Origin: Pseudomonas baetica
GTDB lineage: Bacteria; Pseudomonadota; Gammaproteobacteria; Pseudomonadales; Pseudomonadaceae
Direction of reading: 5' to 3'
Assembly: GCF_002813455.1 (NCBI RefSeq)
Contig: NZ_PHHE01000001.1
Location: 2,976,001-3,040,000 of the forward strand
DNA: 64,000 nt
Below the pieces are notes generated by a model that was not told the DNA's origin, did no database searches, and saw nothing but the letters and a program-made list of their open reading frames with translations. This document shows positions 37,938 to 48,263 of the stretch, in pieces; position 1 is the first letter of the stretch, and each line of letters begins with the position of its first letter. The translations under genes and the position numbers were made by a program.

Positions 37938-38540
37938 TTAGAACCGTGACCCAGGCTGACTGAGAAACACCAACTCCTCAGCTGTAGACTCCCGCCCCAA
38001 CACCGCATTGCGATGCGGAAACCGTCCAAACTGCGCGATCACTTTCTGATGCCGTTCGGCATAATCCAGGTTGTCGGCAAACACCGCGCGCTGCGCTTCC
38101 GGCTGCTCAGCCACCAGATCGATAAACCGCGAAACCGCTTCATTCTGCACCGCGAGGTTTTCGCAGTGTTCGAACACCAGATAGATGAACACCCGCTGGA
38201 TCGGCTTCAACTGCCGATCGAAATCCGCAGCAATGCCTTGCGCGACAAGCTTCTGCGCGCGTAGATCACCGGAAAAGGCTTTGGGAGTATCGCGATAGAT
38301 CATTCGCGGCAGTTGATCGAGTAACAGCACCACCGCCAGCCAACCTTCGGGACGTTGCGTCCACTCGGTCAATTCGCCGGCCAGGGCCTGATCGACAAAG
38401 ACCCCGAAACGCGTCTGCGCTTCGAGGTCTTGGCTGTCTCGCTTGCCGAACCACAACTTGCCCTTGTCAGCCGCTATCTCGTCGGGGGATTCGGCATGTC
38501 CGAACCACCAATCGAGCAACGGCTGCCAGGGTGCGTTCAT
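37938..38540 (-). CDS. DUF924 family protein
   Basis: All-helical protein of 200 residues. 'PLLDWWFGHAESPDEIAADK' with 'LWFGKRDSQDLEAQTRFGVF' and 'LLLDQLPRMIYRDTPKAFSG' and 'FIYLVFEHCENLAVQNEAV' are the DUF924 hallmarks (TPR-like fold). No membrane segment. Function not established. Its 3' end abuts the toxin gene (convergent, 1 bp gap) and it follows fbp by only a few bases, so it is likely co-transcribed with fbp. Confidence 0.88.
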   Translation of the reverse strand: MNAPWQPLLDWWFGHAESPDEIAADKGKLWFGKRDSQDLEAQTRFGVFVDQALAGELTEWTQRPEGWLAVVLLLDQLPRMIYRDTPKAFSGDLRAQKLVAQGIAADFDRQLKPIQRVFIYLVFEHCENLAVQNEAVSRFIDLVAEQPEAQRAVFADNLDYAERHQKVIAQFGRFPHRNAVLGRESTAEELVFLSQPGSRF

Positions 38541-38543
38541 GGT

Positions 38544-39554
38544 TTATTCCTTGTGGTAGGCCGTAGCGCGTGCGACTTCTTCTTTCGAACCGAGGAACAC
38601 TGCAACACGCTGATGCAGGCCTTCAGGCTGAATGTCGAGGATGCGCTGGTGGCCGTCGGTGGACGCGCCGCCCGCCTGTTCCACCAGGAACGACATCGGG
38701 TTGGCTTCGTACATCAGACGCAGTTTGCCAGGCTTGGACGGCTCGCGGCTGTCGCGTGGGTACATGAACAGGCCACCACGGGTCAGGATGCGGTGCACGT
38801 CGGCAACCATCGCCGCGACCCAACGCATGTTGTAGTTCTTCTTCAACGGACCTTCTTCACCGGCCAGCAGCTCGCCAACGTAACGTTGTACCGGAGCTTC
38901 CCAGTGACGCTGGTTGGACATGTTGATGGCGAATTCCTGGGTCGATTCAGGAATAGTGATGTCTTCGTGGGTCAGCACGAAACTGCCCATCTCGCGGTCC
39001 AGGGTGAAGCCTTTGACGCCGTGACCCAAGGTCAGCACCAGCATGGTCTGCGGGCCATAGATCGCGTAGCCGGCAGCAACCTGCTGAGTGCCTGGCTGCA
39101 GGAAAGCTTTTTCGTTCAGCGGCTCGTTCTGGGTCAGGTATTCGTTCGGGCAACGCAGTACCGAGAAGATCGTGCCGACCGGGGCATTGATGTCGATGTT
39201 AGACGAGCCGTCCAACGGGTCGAATACCAGCAGGTACGCACCTTTCGGGTATTTGCCCGGGATCTGGTAGGCATTGTCCATTTCTTCGGACGCCATGCCG
39301 GCCAGGTGACCGCCCCATTCGTTGGCTTCGAGCAGGATCTCGTTGGAGATCACGTCGAGCTTCTTCTGCACTTCGCCTTGTACGTTTTCAGTGCCCATGC
39401 TGCCCAGAACACCACCCAGGGCGCCTTTGGACACGGCGTGGCTGATTTCCTTACAGGCACGCGCCACCACTTCGATCAGGAAGCGCAGATCGGCAGGAGT
39501 GTTGTTGCTGCGGGTCTGCTCAATCAAATAGCGACTCAAGGTAACGCGGGACAT
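38544..39554 (-). CDS. fbp: Fructose-1,6-bisphosphatase class 1
   Basis: Gluconeogenic phosphatase of 336 residues that hydrolyses fructose-1,6-bisphosphate to fructose-6-phosphate; metal-dependent. The catalytic motif '[20 protein letters not shown]' (Asp-Pro-Leu-Asp-Gly-Ser-Ser) and '[20 protein letters not shown]' are intact. Important in Pseudomonas, which lacks phosphofructokinase and makes hexoses this way. The stop lies 3 bp from the DUF924 gene start. Confidence 0.97.
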   Translation of the reverse strand: MSRVTLSRYLIEQTRSNNTPADLRFLIEVVARACKEISHAVSKGALGGVLGSMGTENVQGEVQKKLDVISNEILLEANEWGGHLAGMASEEMDNAYQIPGKYPKGAYLLVFDPLDGSSNIDINAPVGTIFSVLRCPNEYLTQNEPLNEKAFLQPGTQQVAAGYAIYGPQTMLVLTLGHGVKGFTLDREMGSFVLTHEDITIPESTQEFAINMSNQRHWEAPVQRYVGELLAGEEGPLKKNYNMRWVAAMVADVHRILTRGGLFMYPRDSREPSKPGKLRLMYEANPMSFLVEQAGGASTDGHQRILDIQPEGLHQRVAVFLGSKEEVARATAYHKE

Positions 39555-39876
39555 GGACGGCTCCGGTGGAATGGGGGGCTAAAACCCGCGCAGTTTACAG
39601 GGAGTCTGAAAACGTAGCGAGCGAAGACGCCCGGTAACGTGCGTTGGGGTGTAATTGCCTGCATGAGACGTGATTCGGCCTGGAGAGTTCAGGTACCGGG
39701 TTTAGCGTAGTTGGAAACGGAATGGATGGTAGCTCCGGATTTTTGTCGACCGATCGGCCGCCTTCGCGAGCAGGCTCGCTCCCACAGGGAATTGTGGTGA
39801 CCACAAAATTGGCGTCCACTGAAGATCCAGTGTGGGAGCGGGCTTGCTCGCGAATGGCGCGCAGCGCCAGCCATTC
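39555..39876. other. 322-bp gap between the DUF3999 gene and fbp
   Basis: Holds one REPIN (39769-39858) and presumably the fbp promoter near 39600-39680. I see no clear promoter pair, terminator or gene. Confidence 0.55.
39769..39858. repeat. REPIN-like REP pair, hybrid arms
   Basis: Left arm of the GAGCCTG subtype (TTCGCGAGCAGGCTCGCTCC), right arm of the GGGCTTG subtype; spacer with 'GTGACCACAAAATTGGCGTC' then 'CACTGAAGATCC'. Confidence 0.9.
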
Positions 39877-41241
39877 TCAGGAATTGGTTGGAGGCTTGCG
39901 CAACAAGCTAAACGCCATCGCCCCCAAAAACACCACACTCAGCAACAACACCGCCCACAAACCAATCTTCTTCCAGTTGGTCTCCGTTACCGCCGCAGTG
40001 GTTGCCGTCGAAGTCTGCGTAGCCATCGCCTCCCCCTGAACCACCGCCTTGCCCAACGTCGCCAGCTTCTGCGGTTTGAAATCCGGAATCAGCGTCGCCA
40101 ACGGCAGATTCGCCGTTTTCACATTCGGATTACCCAGCGCGAGACTGTAAGGGCCGGCGCCGCGCGCGAGGAAAATCACCTGCGTCGCCCGCACCGCGTA
40201 CTTCACACTCGGTGCCTGCTCGCCCAGACCACCGCCGCGCTCATCCACCGTCAGCTTCAACTGCTGCACGGTTTGCCCGTAGAGCTGCAATTCGTTCTGC
40301 ACGACGTCCTGGCCATTTTGCGTCAGGCGATACAGCAAACCACTGCTCAGGGTCTGCCACGGCAAACTGCTCTCGCGTCGGCCTGCCAGCGTCACCGGCG
40401 CCAGACTGTTCGGCTGCTTCAACTCAACCTGCACCCGCTCGACATTGAGCCCCATCGGCAACTGCCAGGTGTATTCCCCGGCCTTGGTGCTGCTGCCCGC
40501 CAATGACTGCGACCAGACCAATGGCAGGGGCAGGTTGCGTGGGTCGCTGCTTTTCAGTTGCGCCGAGGTCAGGATCGGTGCCGAACTCGGTGAATCCCAC
40601 AGCAAGCGCACATAGCGCGCCGACTGCCCCGGCAAGTTCACCTCGTGTTGCTCGATGCGCTCATCGGCGAAGGTCAGCCGCGCCACTTGCCCTTCGCCCC
40701 ACGGCTGCCAGTGCTGCAAGTCGTCACTGGCTTCGATGCTGAAACGCTGGAAGCCGTCGCGCTCGCTGGTCCAGTCGAGGATCAACTGTTGCAACGGCGC
40801 CTTGATCGAACTGGCGTCGAGCAGCCAGCCGCGCAGCACTTCTTCACCGGCCTCCAACTGACTGGACGGTTGCACTTCCACCAGCGTGCCCGTGGTGGTC
40901 GATTGCACGCGCACGTTCGGCGCACGCTCTGTGGCGTCGGCGGCGTTGTACAGCGGGAACCACTTCACCTCGTGCAATTGACCATCGTCGCGGGTTTGCG
41001 CCGATTCGCGGGCCAAGGCGTAAGCCTGAGGTTCGCCGGCAGCGTTGAATACGCGCAAGTCGCTGAGGTCGGTCTGGCGCGCCTGCAATTGCACATTCAG
41101 CGGTAGTTCGAGGCGATACCACGGGCCCTCGCCCGTCACCGACAGCGGCACCTGCGTGGCGAAGTCCGCCGGTTTTTCCTGAGCGCCGGCGACCATCACC
41201 ACACCCAACGCCAACCACCCCAGATTCAGCATGCGACTCAC
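39877..41241 (-). CDS. DUF3999 domain-containing protein
   Basis: 454 residues with a signal peptide (MSRMLNLGWLALGVVMVAGA then Q) and a C-terminal membrane anchor (about 425-448, 'KIGLWAVLLLSVVFLGAMAF'). The periplasmic body is rich in beta strands ('YRLELPLNVQLQARQTDLSD', 'FQRFSIEASDDLQHWQPWG'), resembling discoidin or Ig-like modules. Matches the DUF3999 family, usually encoded beside a DUF2339 protein as here. The start overlaps the DUF2339 stop by 4 bp, so the two are coupled. Function unknown; a cell-envelope role is inferred. Confidence 0.87.
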   Translation of the reverse strand: MSRMLNLGWLALGVVMVAGAQEKPADFATQVPLSVTGEGPWYRLELPLNVQLQARQTDLSDLRVFNAAGEPQAYALARESAQTRDDGQLHEVKWFPLYNAADATERAPNVRVQSTTTGTLVEVQPSSQLEAGEEVLRGWLLDASSIKAPLQQLILDWTSERDGFQRFSIEASDDLQHWQPWGEGQVARLTFADERIEQHEVNLPGQSARYVRLLWDSPSSAPILTSAQLKSSDPRNLPLPLVWSQSLAGSSTKAGEYTWQLPMGLNVERVQVELKQPNSLAPVTLAGRRESSLPWQTLSSGLLYRLTQNGQDVVQNELQLYGQTVQQLKLTVDERGGGLGEQAPSVKYAVRATQVIFLARGAGPYSLALGNPNVKTANLPLATLIPDFKPQKLATLGKAVVQGEAMATQTSTATTAAVTETNWKKIGLWAVLLLSVVFLGAMAFSLLRKPPTNS

Positions 41242-44200
41242 GATGCAACTCCTTCGGTTTCCGGGGCTGGTTTTCCTGCCTCCGGGTCAGCTTCGACGCG
41301 TTTGGGTGGCAGCGGCGCGAGGTAGCCCACCACCAACAGCAACACGCCGACGCCGATAAACGAGACGATCCGGGCGAGGCCGCCACGGTTGCTCAATTCG
41401 ACAAAAATCAGTTTGGCCACCACCAGCGCAATCAGCGCCGCACCGATCAGCCAGACTTCGCGACGATGACGCAGGTGTCCGCCGATCATCAGCCCCAGCG
41501 CCATCAGCGTCCAGGCGATGGACAATCCGGCCTGCACCAGCATAGAGGCGAGCAGTTGATCGAGCTCGAACGGAATGCCGGCCCAATGGTGCGCGGCGCG
41601 GGTCACCAACGCGGTGCAGAAAGCGAACAGCGAAACCCCGGCGACCAGTTGCGTAGCGTAATCGGCGTAGTCCTGACGGATCGACAGTTGCGACACCGCG
41701 CTGCGCGACCACACATAAACGCCGAACAAGGCGAACAGCAGGCCCAACTCCAACGGGTTGAGCAGTGGTACATACGGCAACGGTTCGGCGTTGCCATCGC
41801 TGACGCCATTGGCCAGCCAGAACCAGCCGAGCATCAACACCGCCAACGGTGCGGCCGCGTACAAGCGGTACTCGCGCGGGAATGCCAACACCGGCCACGG
41901 CCAGTGGCGCGGTGCGGCTGCCAGCAACAGATACAGGCTCGGCAGAATCGCCCAGCCCAGCCAACGCCAGGCGTTGTATTGCTCCGACAACAGCAACAAG
42001 CCGTAGCGCAATTCCAGCGCCAGCACACCGATCAGCAGCCAGCAGCCGAGCACATGCGCAGTGCGCAAAGCCCGTGTCGGCAGCATCGGCGCCAGACGCC
42101 GCAGGCTGAAGAAATGCACCGCAAACACCACCGCCCATGCCAGCCAGCCGAAATTGGCAGCCGGGTGAAAACGCGAATGCCACGAGACCAGCAACACCAG
42201 CCCAGCCACCGGAATCAGCAAGGTGCAGAGCAGAGCGAGCGACGGCCATTTCAGGCGCAATGCCAATACCGTCCACAACGCGACCATGAGCGCGGCGACC
42301 AGCAGCAATAGCGTATTTTCCAGATTCATCGGCGCAAAACGCATCACTTCGCTGAACCACGCCAACGCCCACCAGGCGGCGCCCCAGATCAACAACACTT
42401 CGGACAGACGTTGCAAGCTCAGCACATCAAACGCCGACGCGTGATTACCCAGTTGCAAACGCCAGGCCCCGATCATCGCCGCCAGACCCAGCACCAGTGG
42501 CGTCCAGAATCCACCATGGGCCAGCGGTCGCAGCCCTTCGCTGGACAGCGGCCCGAGCCACTCGGGGCCGGCCAGCAAAAACGCCGCGCCGCCAATCAAT
42601 TGCAACAGCAGACCGAAAACAAAACTCACCCGCTGCTTGAGGTACAGGCTCAGCCAGATGATCAGCAAACCACTGGCGGCCCACACCGCACTCGCGGTCT
42701 GCCATGGCAGCACGAACAACACCGCCAGATTGATCAGCACCAGCCCGGCGAGCAGCACCACCGACAAACCGCGCAGCAGACGCACATCGCCGCGCACCAT
42801 CTCGTCGCGCGCCGCGAGTAGCATGCCGGCGATCAGCGCCAGACCGATCAGAGACGCACTGAGCAAACCGCTCCAGCCGGCGCTGAACACCGCCGCCGAA
42901 TCCTCGCCCGCGCCTTGCAGACGCAGCAGGAACAACGCGCCGCCGAGCAGTTGCACAGCGAATGCAGTGAACAGGAAGGTGCGCGATTGCAGGCGCAGAC
43001 CAACGAACAACGTCGCCAGACCGGCCAGCGCCCAACTGATCGCCGTACCTTGGACAAAGAAGAACAACGGCGCCAGCGAATAGAGGAACGTCAGGCCCAG
43101 ACACGCCAACACCGGCAGGCCTTGGCGCTCCCACGGCGAGGTCTGCTCCGGCGAGGCCTTGCGCAATTGATAGAAACTGAACAGCAACGCCGCACCGAGC
43201 ATCAGCGCGCCAAGCGGAGCACCGTCGAGCAGGCTGCTTTCGCCGACATTCAATTGACTGATGAACGCCAGCGCCGCCCCCAGTTGCAGTAGCAAGGCGA
43301 AGGCCCGGGCGAACGGTCGATACTGACGCAGGCCCAGCCAGAAAATCCCCGCGCCCTCCACGGCCCATGCGGCCGAGGTCCAACGCGCATCCAGGCCCAG
43401 CGGAATCGCCAGACTGGCGAAAATCACCCCCAATGCCAGGCAGGTTTCGCCCAGCAGTACCGCGCGACCGCCCATCAGCACTTTGGCCAGGCCCATGTAA
43501 ATCATGCCCAGCGCGAGGGCACTGAACGCGGCGGCAAATTCCAGATGCTGGACCAGCGCGAACTGCAGACCGAAGCCGACAATCGGCGGGCCGAACAGCA
43601 TCGTGCCATCAACGTAATCGCCCTTGCGCGCCGACCATTTCAGCAGCGCTTCACGATCACCATCCGCCGGAGCGTCCGGCATATCCAGCAGTTTTCGCCG
43701 GGCAAACAGCAGGCCGATGGCGAGATACATGAGGAAGAACAGAATCAGGAACGGCTCGGTGCTCCACAGCAGTTCCGGCGTGTACGAACGCAGGCCCCAG
43801 GCGAAACCGATACCGAAGGTGCCGACGAAGCCGATCAGGTTGAGCAGGCGCCAGGCTTTGAACCAGGCAATGGCGAGAATGCCGGCGTTGAGCAGGGCGA
43901 AATAGCTGAACAGCGCGACGTGATTGCCGGCGCCGGTGGACGTCAGGATTGGCGCCGCGAACCCGCCCAGCGCCGCGACACACGCCAGCGCCAGAGAGTC
44001 CTGAGTAATCGCCAGGATCGCCGAGAACACCGTCACTGCCACCAGCAAGCCCAGGGCGGCGGACGGATCCAGCAACGGGTGCAGGCGCATCGCCGCAAAC
44101 ACCGTCAGGTACAACACCGCGATGCCGGTGCCTTGCAGCATCAACGCATAGCTGCTGTTGCGGTGCCGCAGCCACCAGCCCAGCGCCAGCAAGCCCAGCG

Positions 44201-44828
44201 CCGCAGCCGCGACCCCGGCATAACGCAATTCGATAGGCACCACCATGCCTTCGGTGGCGTAGCGCAGCAGAAAGGCCAGACCGAAGAACAACAACACCAC
44301 GCCGACCCGCAATACGGTGTTGCCGCCGAACAGCCAGTTGCGTGCCGCGCTAATTGCGCGCTCGATGAGGTTCGGGCCACGGGGTTCGGCGGGGCGCTTG
44401 GGTTCAGGTTCGGGCGTGACGGCGTCCAGACGCCAGACATCGTCCGGCAACGGTTGGCTGGTTTCGCGAGCGACGGCGGACAGTGGTTCCAGATCGGCCG
44501 ACAGTTCCCAGACCAGTTCGGGGGCCGGGGCCTTTTCGACGACGTTGACAGGTTCGGCCAATGGCTCGCTAACCGGTGCCGCACTCGGTGGCGGAGCAGC
44601 ATGAACCGGCGCACCTTCGAGCAGAAACAGGCGCTGTTCAATGCCCTGCAAGGCAACCTTCGCCTGTTCAAGTTGATGCTGCTGTTGCGCAGCCTGCGCG
44701 CCCAGCCGCGCGATCCGCAGCGCTTGCCCGATCGCCAACCCCAGCAACGCGCCCAGCAGCGCATCACTGAACGACTCGTCGAGCAGCCAGCCGAGCACCA
44801 GCCCGATCAACATGAACATCCATTGCAT
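41238..44828 (-). CDS. DUF2339 multi-span membrane protein
   Basis: Very large polytopic membrane protein of 1196 residues. N-terminal anchor (about 1-38), a short coiled coil ('AAQQQHQLEQAKVALQGIEQ', about 45-70), a Pro/Glu-rich cytoplasmic linker (about 75-160), then some 30 hydrophobic segments up to about 1170. DUF2339 is the family label. No catalytic motif is apparent. Start ATG 44828. It is coupled to the DUF3999 gene, and the pair is often found together in proteobacteria, suggesting one envelope complex of unknown task. Confidence 0.88.
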   Translation of the reverse strand: MQWMFMLIGLVLGWLLDESFSDALLGALLGLAIGQALRIARLGAQAAQQQHQLEQAKVALQGIEQRLFLLEGAPVHAAPPPSAAPVSEPLAEPVNVVEKAPAPELVWELSADLEPLSAVARETSQPLPDDVWRLDAVTPEPEPKRPAEPRGPNLIERAISAARNWLFGGNTVLRVGVVLLFFGLAFLLRYATEGMVVPIELRYAGVAAAALGLLALGWWLRHRNSSYALMLQGTGIAVLYLTVFAAMRLHPLLDPSAALGLLVAVTVFSAILAITQDSLALACVAALGGFAAPILTSTGAGNHVALFSYFALLNAGILAIAWFKAWRLLNLIGFVGTFGIGFAWGLRSYTPELLWSTEPFLILFFLMYLAIGLLFARRKLLDMPDAPADGDREALLKWSARKGDYVDGTMLFGPPIVGFGLQFALVQHLEFAAAFSALALGMIYMGLAKVLMGGRAVLLGETCLALGVIFASLAIPLGLDARWTSAAWAVEGAGIFWLGLRQYRPFARAFALLLQLGAALAFISQLNVGESSLLDGAPLGALMLGAALLFSFYQLRKASPEQTSPWERQGLPVLACLGLTFLYSLAPLFFFVQGTAISWALAGLATLFVGLRLQSRTFLFTAFAVQLLGGALFLLRLQGAGEDSAAVFSAGWSGLLSASLIGLALIAGMLLAARDEMVRGDVRLLRGLSVVLLAGLVLINLAVLFVLPWQTASAVWAASGLLIIWLSLYLKQRVSFVFGLLLQLIGGAAFLLAGPEWLGPLSSEGLRPLAHGGFWTPLVLGLAAMIGAWRLQLGNHASAFDVLSLQRLSEVLLIWGAAWWALAWFSEVMRFAPMNLENTLLLLVAALMVALWTVLALRLKWPSLALLCTLLIPVAGLVLLVSWHSRFHPAANFGWLAWAVVFAVHFFSLRRLAPMLPTRALRTAHVLGCWLLIGVLALELRYGLLLLSEQYNAWRWLGWAILPSLYLLLAAAPRHWPWPVLAFPREYRLYAAAPLAVLMLGWFWLANGVSDGNAEPLPYVPLLNPLELGLLFALFGVYVWSRSAVSQLSIRQDYADYATQLVAGVSLFAFCTALVTRAAHHWAGIPFELDQLLASMLVQAGLSIAWTLMALGLMIGGHLRHRREVWLIGAALIALVVAKLIFVELSNRGGLARIVSFIGVGVLLLVVGYLAPLPPKRVEADPEAGKPAPETEGVAS

Positions 44829-44897
44829 GGTCGATATCCCTAAGCGGCCCCATGATGGGGCAATCCCGGCAGTTGCTTCAGTCTAGGCACAATCTAC

Positions 44898-44988
44898 TGT
44901 GGGAGCGGGCTTGCTCGCGAAGGCGTTGTGTCAGTCGATATTAAAATTGACTGACACACCACCTTCGCGAGCAAGCCCGCTCCCACAA
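44898..44988. repeat. REPIN-like REP pair
   Basis: Both arms GGGCTTG subtype with the 'GTGTCAGTCGATATTAAAAT' then 'TGACTGACACACC' spacer. In the 257-bp gap between glgP and the DUF2339 gene; the rest of the gap shows nothing recognisable. Confidence 0.9.
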
Positions 44989-45085
44989 GGGGTCTCGTGA
45001 CGACTGATACGGCCCGGTAACCGGCGCTCAGTATATCGATCCGGCCCAACAAACGTTGGGCCTTGCGCACATTTGTGGCGAAAAG

Positions 45086-47536
45086 TTACTCCAGCGCTTT
45101 CCAGATATCCGTGGCGTACTCGCGAATCGTCCGGTCGGAGGAGAACCAGCCCATTCGCGAGGTGTTGAGCACTGCCGAACGCCACCAGTTATTGCTGTCG
45201 TGCCAATGCGCTTCGACGCGTTTCTGCGCTTCCCAGTACGAATCGAAGTCGGCGCAGACCAGGAAGCGGTCATAGTCCACCAGCGAATCGATCAGCCCGG
45301 TGTAGCGCGACGTATCATCCGGCGAGAACACGCCACTGCGGATCGCTTGCAACACATCGTTGAGGCGATGGGACGCAGCGATGTCCGGCGCAGCGCTGAA
45401 CTCGTGGTTCTGTTTGCGCGCTTCAACCTGCTGGGCGCTGAGGCCGAAGATGAACATATGCTCAGCGCCGATGCGCTCGCACATTTCCACGTTGGCGCCA
45501 TCCAGCGTGCCGATGGTCAGCGCACCGTTGAGGCCGAACTTCATGTTGCTGGTGCCCGAGGCTTCGAACCCGGCAGTGGAAATCTGCTCGGACAAATCCG
45601 CTGCCGGGATGATGCTTTCCGCCAGGCTGACGTTGTAGTTGGGCAGGAACACCACTTTCAGCAGGCCACGCACGGTCGGGTCGTTGTTGACCACCCGGGC
45701 GATGTCGTTGGTCAGTTTGATGATCAGTTTGGCTTGGTGATAACTCGCGGCAGCCTTACCGGCAAAGATCTTCACCCGCGGCACCCAGTCGACTTCCGGC
45801 TCGGCGCGAATCGCCTGATACAGCGCCACGGTGTGCATCAGGTTGAGCAACTGGCGTTTGTATTCGTGGATGCGTTTGACCTGCACGTCGAACATCGCCG
45901 CCGGGTTGACCGCGATTCCCAGCCGTTCGTGAATCAGATAGGCCAGGGCCTTTTTGCTGTGCAGGCGCTGTTCGGCGAAGGCCTTGCGGAACGCGGTTTT
46001 CTCGGCGAACGGTTCGAGATCAAGCAGGCGCTCTTCAGGGTTGTCGAGCAAGTCCGGGCCCAGTGCGTCGACCAGCATAGAGGTCAGCTCAGAGTTGGCC
46101 TGATACAGCCAGCGGCGGAAGGTGATGCCGTTGGTTTTGTTGTTGATCCGATCCGGATACAACTTGTGCAGCTCGGAAAACACCGTGCTGCGCATCAACT
46201 GCGTGTGCAATCCGGACACGCCGTTAACGCTGTGCGAACCGAGGAAGGCGAGGTTACCCATGCGTACGCGGCGGCCGTTGTCTTCCTCGATCAGCGACAC
46301 GGCACGCAGCACGTCGAAATCGTGGATGCCTTTGGCCCGCAGCGAATCAATGTGCTGGGCGTTGATCAGGTAAATGATCTGCATGTGCCGCGGCAGCATG
46401 CGTTCCATCAAGCCCACCGGCCAGGTTTCCAACGCTTCCGGCAGTAGCGTGTGGTTGGTGTAAGACAGCGTGTCGACGGTGACTTGCCACGCCGCATCCC
46501 AGGCTACGTCATAGACGTCGACCAGTTGGCGCATCAGTTCGGCGACGGCAATCGAGGGGTGAGTATCGTTGAGTTGGATGGCGGCGTGATCGCCGAGGGT
46601 CAGCACCGAGGTGTGCATATTACGGTGACGACGCAGCAGATCCTGCAGCGAGGCGGCGACGAAGAAATATTCCTGACGCAGACGCAGTTCTTGCCCGGCT
46701 TCGGTGCTGTCTGCCGGGTAGAGCACGCGGGAGATACTTTCGGCGCGGGCCACTTCGGCGACCGCGCCCAAGTGGTCGCCAGCGTTGAAGCGCTCCAGAT
46801 GCAAATCTTCCATGGCCCGGGCGCGCCACAGCCGCAAGGTGTTGACGCTCGCCCCGCGCCAGCCGACCACCGGCGTGTCGTAGGCAATCGCCCGCACGAT
46901 TTCCGCCGGCGACCAGACTTGTCTGGTTTTGCCGCTGGCATCGGTGACGGTTTCAACACTGCCGCCGAAGCCGATGGAGTAAACGACTTCCGGCCGTTCG
47001 AACTCCCACGGGTTGCCGAAATCCAGCCAGTGTTCGGTCTGCTCCTGCTGCCAGCCATCGACGATGGCCTGCCGGAACAGGCCGTGCTCGTAGCGGATGC
47101 CGTAGCCGTGGCCGGCGATGCCGAGGGTCGACATGCTTTCCATGAAACATGCCGCCAGGCGACCGAGGCCACCGTTGCCGAGCGCCGCGTCGGGCTCCAG
47201 TAAACGGATGCGTTCCAGATCGACACCGAGTTCGGTCAAGGCTTCACGGGCAACGTCGAGCAGGCCGAGGTTGCTCAGGCTATCGTAGAGCAGGCGCCCG
47301 ATGAGGAACTCCAGCGAGAGGTAATAGACGCGTTTCTGGCCTTTGCGGTAGATCTGCCGGGTGTGGTCCATCCAGTGTTCGACCATGTGATCGCGCGCCG
47401 CCAGGGCAATGGCTTCGAACCAGTCATGGTCGAAGGCGTGATCAGGGTCTTTGCCCACCGCGTAGGTGAGTTTGGTCAGGACGGCGTCGCGAAATGCGGC
47501 CACCTCTGCTTCGCGAACTAGTGGTTCTTGAGTCAT
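45086..47536 (-). CDS. glgP: Glycogen/starch/alpha-glucan phosphorylase
   Basis: PLP enzyme of 816 residues (GT35) that releases glucose-1-phosphate from alpha-1,4-glucans. The PLP-lysine region is 'EASGTSNMKFGLNGALTIGT' (near 660-680); 'LYYLSLEFLIGRLL' type N-terminal signature seen as 'VYYLSLEFLIGRLLYDSLSN' and 'ALGNGGLGRLAACFMESM' are present. Full length for the family (about 815). Stands alone here; pseudomonads usually hold the other glycogen and trehalose genes elsewhere. Confidence 0.97.
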   Translation of the reverse strand: MTQEPLVREAEVAAFRDAVLTKLTYAVGKDPDHAFDHDWFEAIALAARDHMVEHWMDHTRQIYRKGQKRVYYLSLEFLIGRLLYDSLSNLGLLDVAREALTELGVDLERIRLLEPDAALGNGGLGRLAACFMESMSTLGIAGHGYGIRYEHGLFRQAIVDGWQQEQTEHWLDFGNPWEFERPEVVYSIGFGGSVETVTDASGKTRQVWSPAEIVRAIAYDTPVVGWRGASVNTLRLWRARAMEDLHLERFNAGDHLGAVAEVARAESISRVLYPADSTEAGQELRLRQEYFFVAASLQDLLRRHRNMHTSVLTLGDHAAIQLNDTHPSIAVAELMRQLVDVYDVAWDAAWQVTVDTLSYTNHTLLPEALETWPVGLMERMLPRHMQIIYLINAQHIDSLRAKGIHDFDVLRAVSLIEEDNGRRVRMGNLAFLGSHSVNGVSGLHTQLMRSTVFSELHKLYPDRINNKTNGITFRRWLYQANSELTSMLVDALGPDLLDNPEERLLDLEPFAEKTAFRKAFAEQRLHSKKALAYLIHERLGIAVNPAAMFDVQVKRIHEYKRQLLNLMHTVALYQAIRAEPEVDWVPRVKIFAGKAAASYHQAKLIIKLTNDIARVVNNDPTVRGLLKVVFLPNYNVSLAESIIPAADLSEQISTAGFEASGTSNMKFGLNGALTIGTLDGANVEMCERIGAEHMFIFGLSAQQVEARKQNHEFSAAPDIAASHRLNDVLQAIRSGVFSPDDTSRYTGLIDSLVDYDRFLVCADFDSYWEAQKRVEAHWHDSNNWWRSAVLNTSRMGWFSSDRTIREYATDIWKALE

Positions 47537-47796
47537 CGATAGGACCTCGGGCGAGCGGGGAATTGTCTGAGCCTAGACGGTCTGACCGACGGTAGCGGCG
47601 CAGGTTCGGCAGTTTTTCCTGAGACGCTGAGATCGTCCGGCAATCGCTTGGCGAATGCGCTAATGAATGCAGGGGCCGTGCCGAATTCTCCCCCTGATAT
47701 TGGCCGCCAGGAAAAAATCTGGCGAAAGGTTGTTCAAAAATCCACCAGTCCCGGTATGATCGCGCGCCCTGATGCACACACGCCTGGTAACTCCCG

Positions 47797-48234
47797 ATGA
47801 TGAAGCCCAACCTGATTGCCGCCGCCGAGATCGATCGTCTCGATACGTGGGCCAAATATTCGGCCCCGATGTGTGGCTCTTGCATGTCCAGCTGCTGCAC
47901 GCTGCCGGTCGAGGTCAAGATCAAGGATCTGGTGCGCATCGGTGTGGTCGACGAGTTCGAGCTGGGCGACCCGCCGAAGAACATCGCCAAGCGTCTGCAA
48001 AAGGAAGGGCTGGTCGAGCGCTTCAATCAGAAGTCGGGCATCTTCACCCTCCAGCGCATGAGCAACAACGATTGCTACTACCTGGATCGTAAGAGCCGCC
48101 TGTGCACCATTTATGACAAGCGCCCGGACACTTGCCGTAATCACCCGAAAATCGGCCCGCGTCCGGGGTATTGCGCGTACAAGCCCAAGGAAGTGGTGCG
48201 CGAGCAGAATTTCCGCGCGATCGAGAAGTTTTGA
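47797..48234 (+). CDS. YkgJ family cysteine-cluster protein
   Basis: 145 residues with a conserved Cys pattern, 'MCGSCMSSCCTLPVEVKIKD' near 25-44 and 'CYYLDRKSRLCTIYDKRPDT' then 'CRNHPKIGPRPGYCAYKPKE', eight or more cysteines likely to bind Zn or an Fe-S cluster. Family of unknown function (YkgJ/UPF0153). The frame allows ATG 47797 or the next codon. A TATGAT box at 47754-47759 could be its -10 element. No operon partner; convergent with typA. Confidence 0.88.
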   Translation: MMKPNLIAAAEIDRLDTWAKYSAPMCGSCMSSCCTLPVEVKIKDLVRIGVVDEFELGDPPKNIAKRLQKEGLVERFNQKSGIFTLQRMSNNDCYYLDRKSRLCTIYDKRPDTCRNHPKIGPRPGYCAYKPKEVVREQNFRAIEKF

Positions 48235-48263
48235 TCTGACCTGAGATTTTCGGCGGCTTATCG

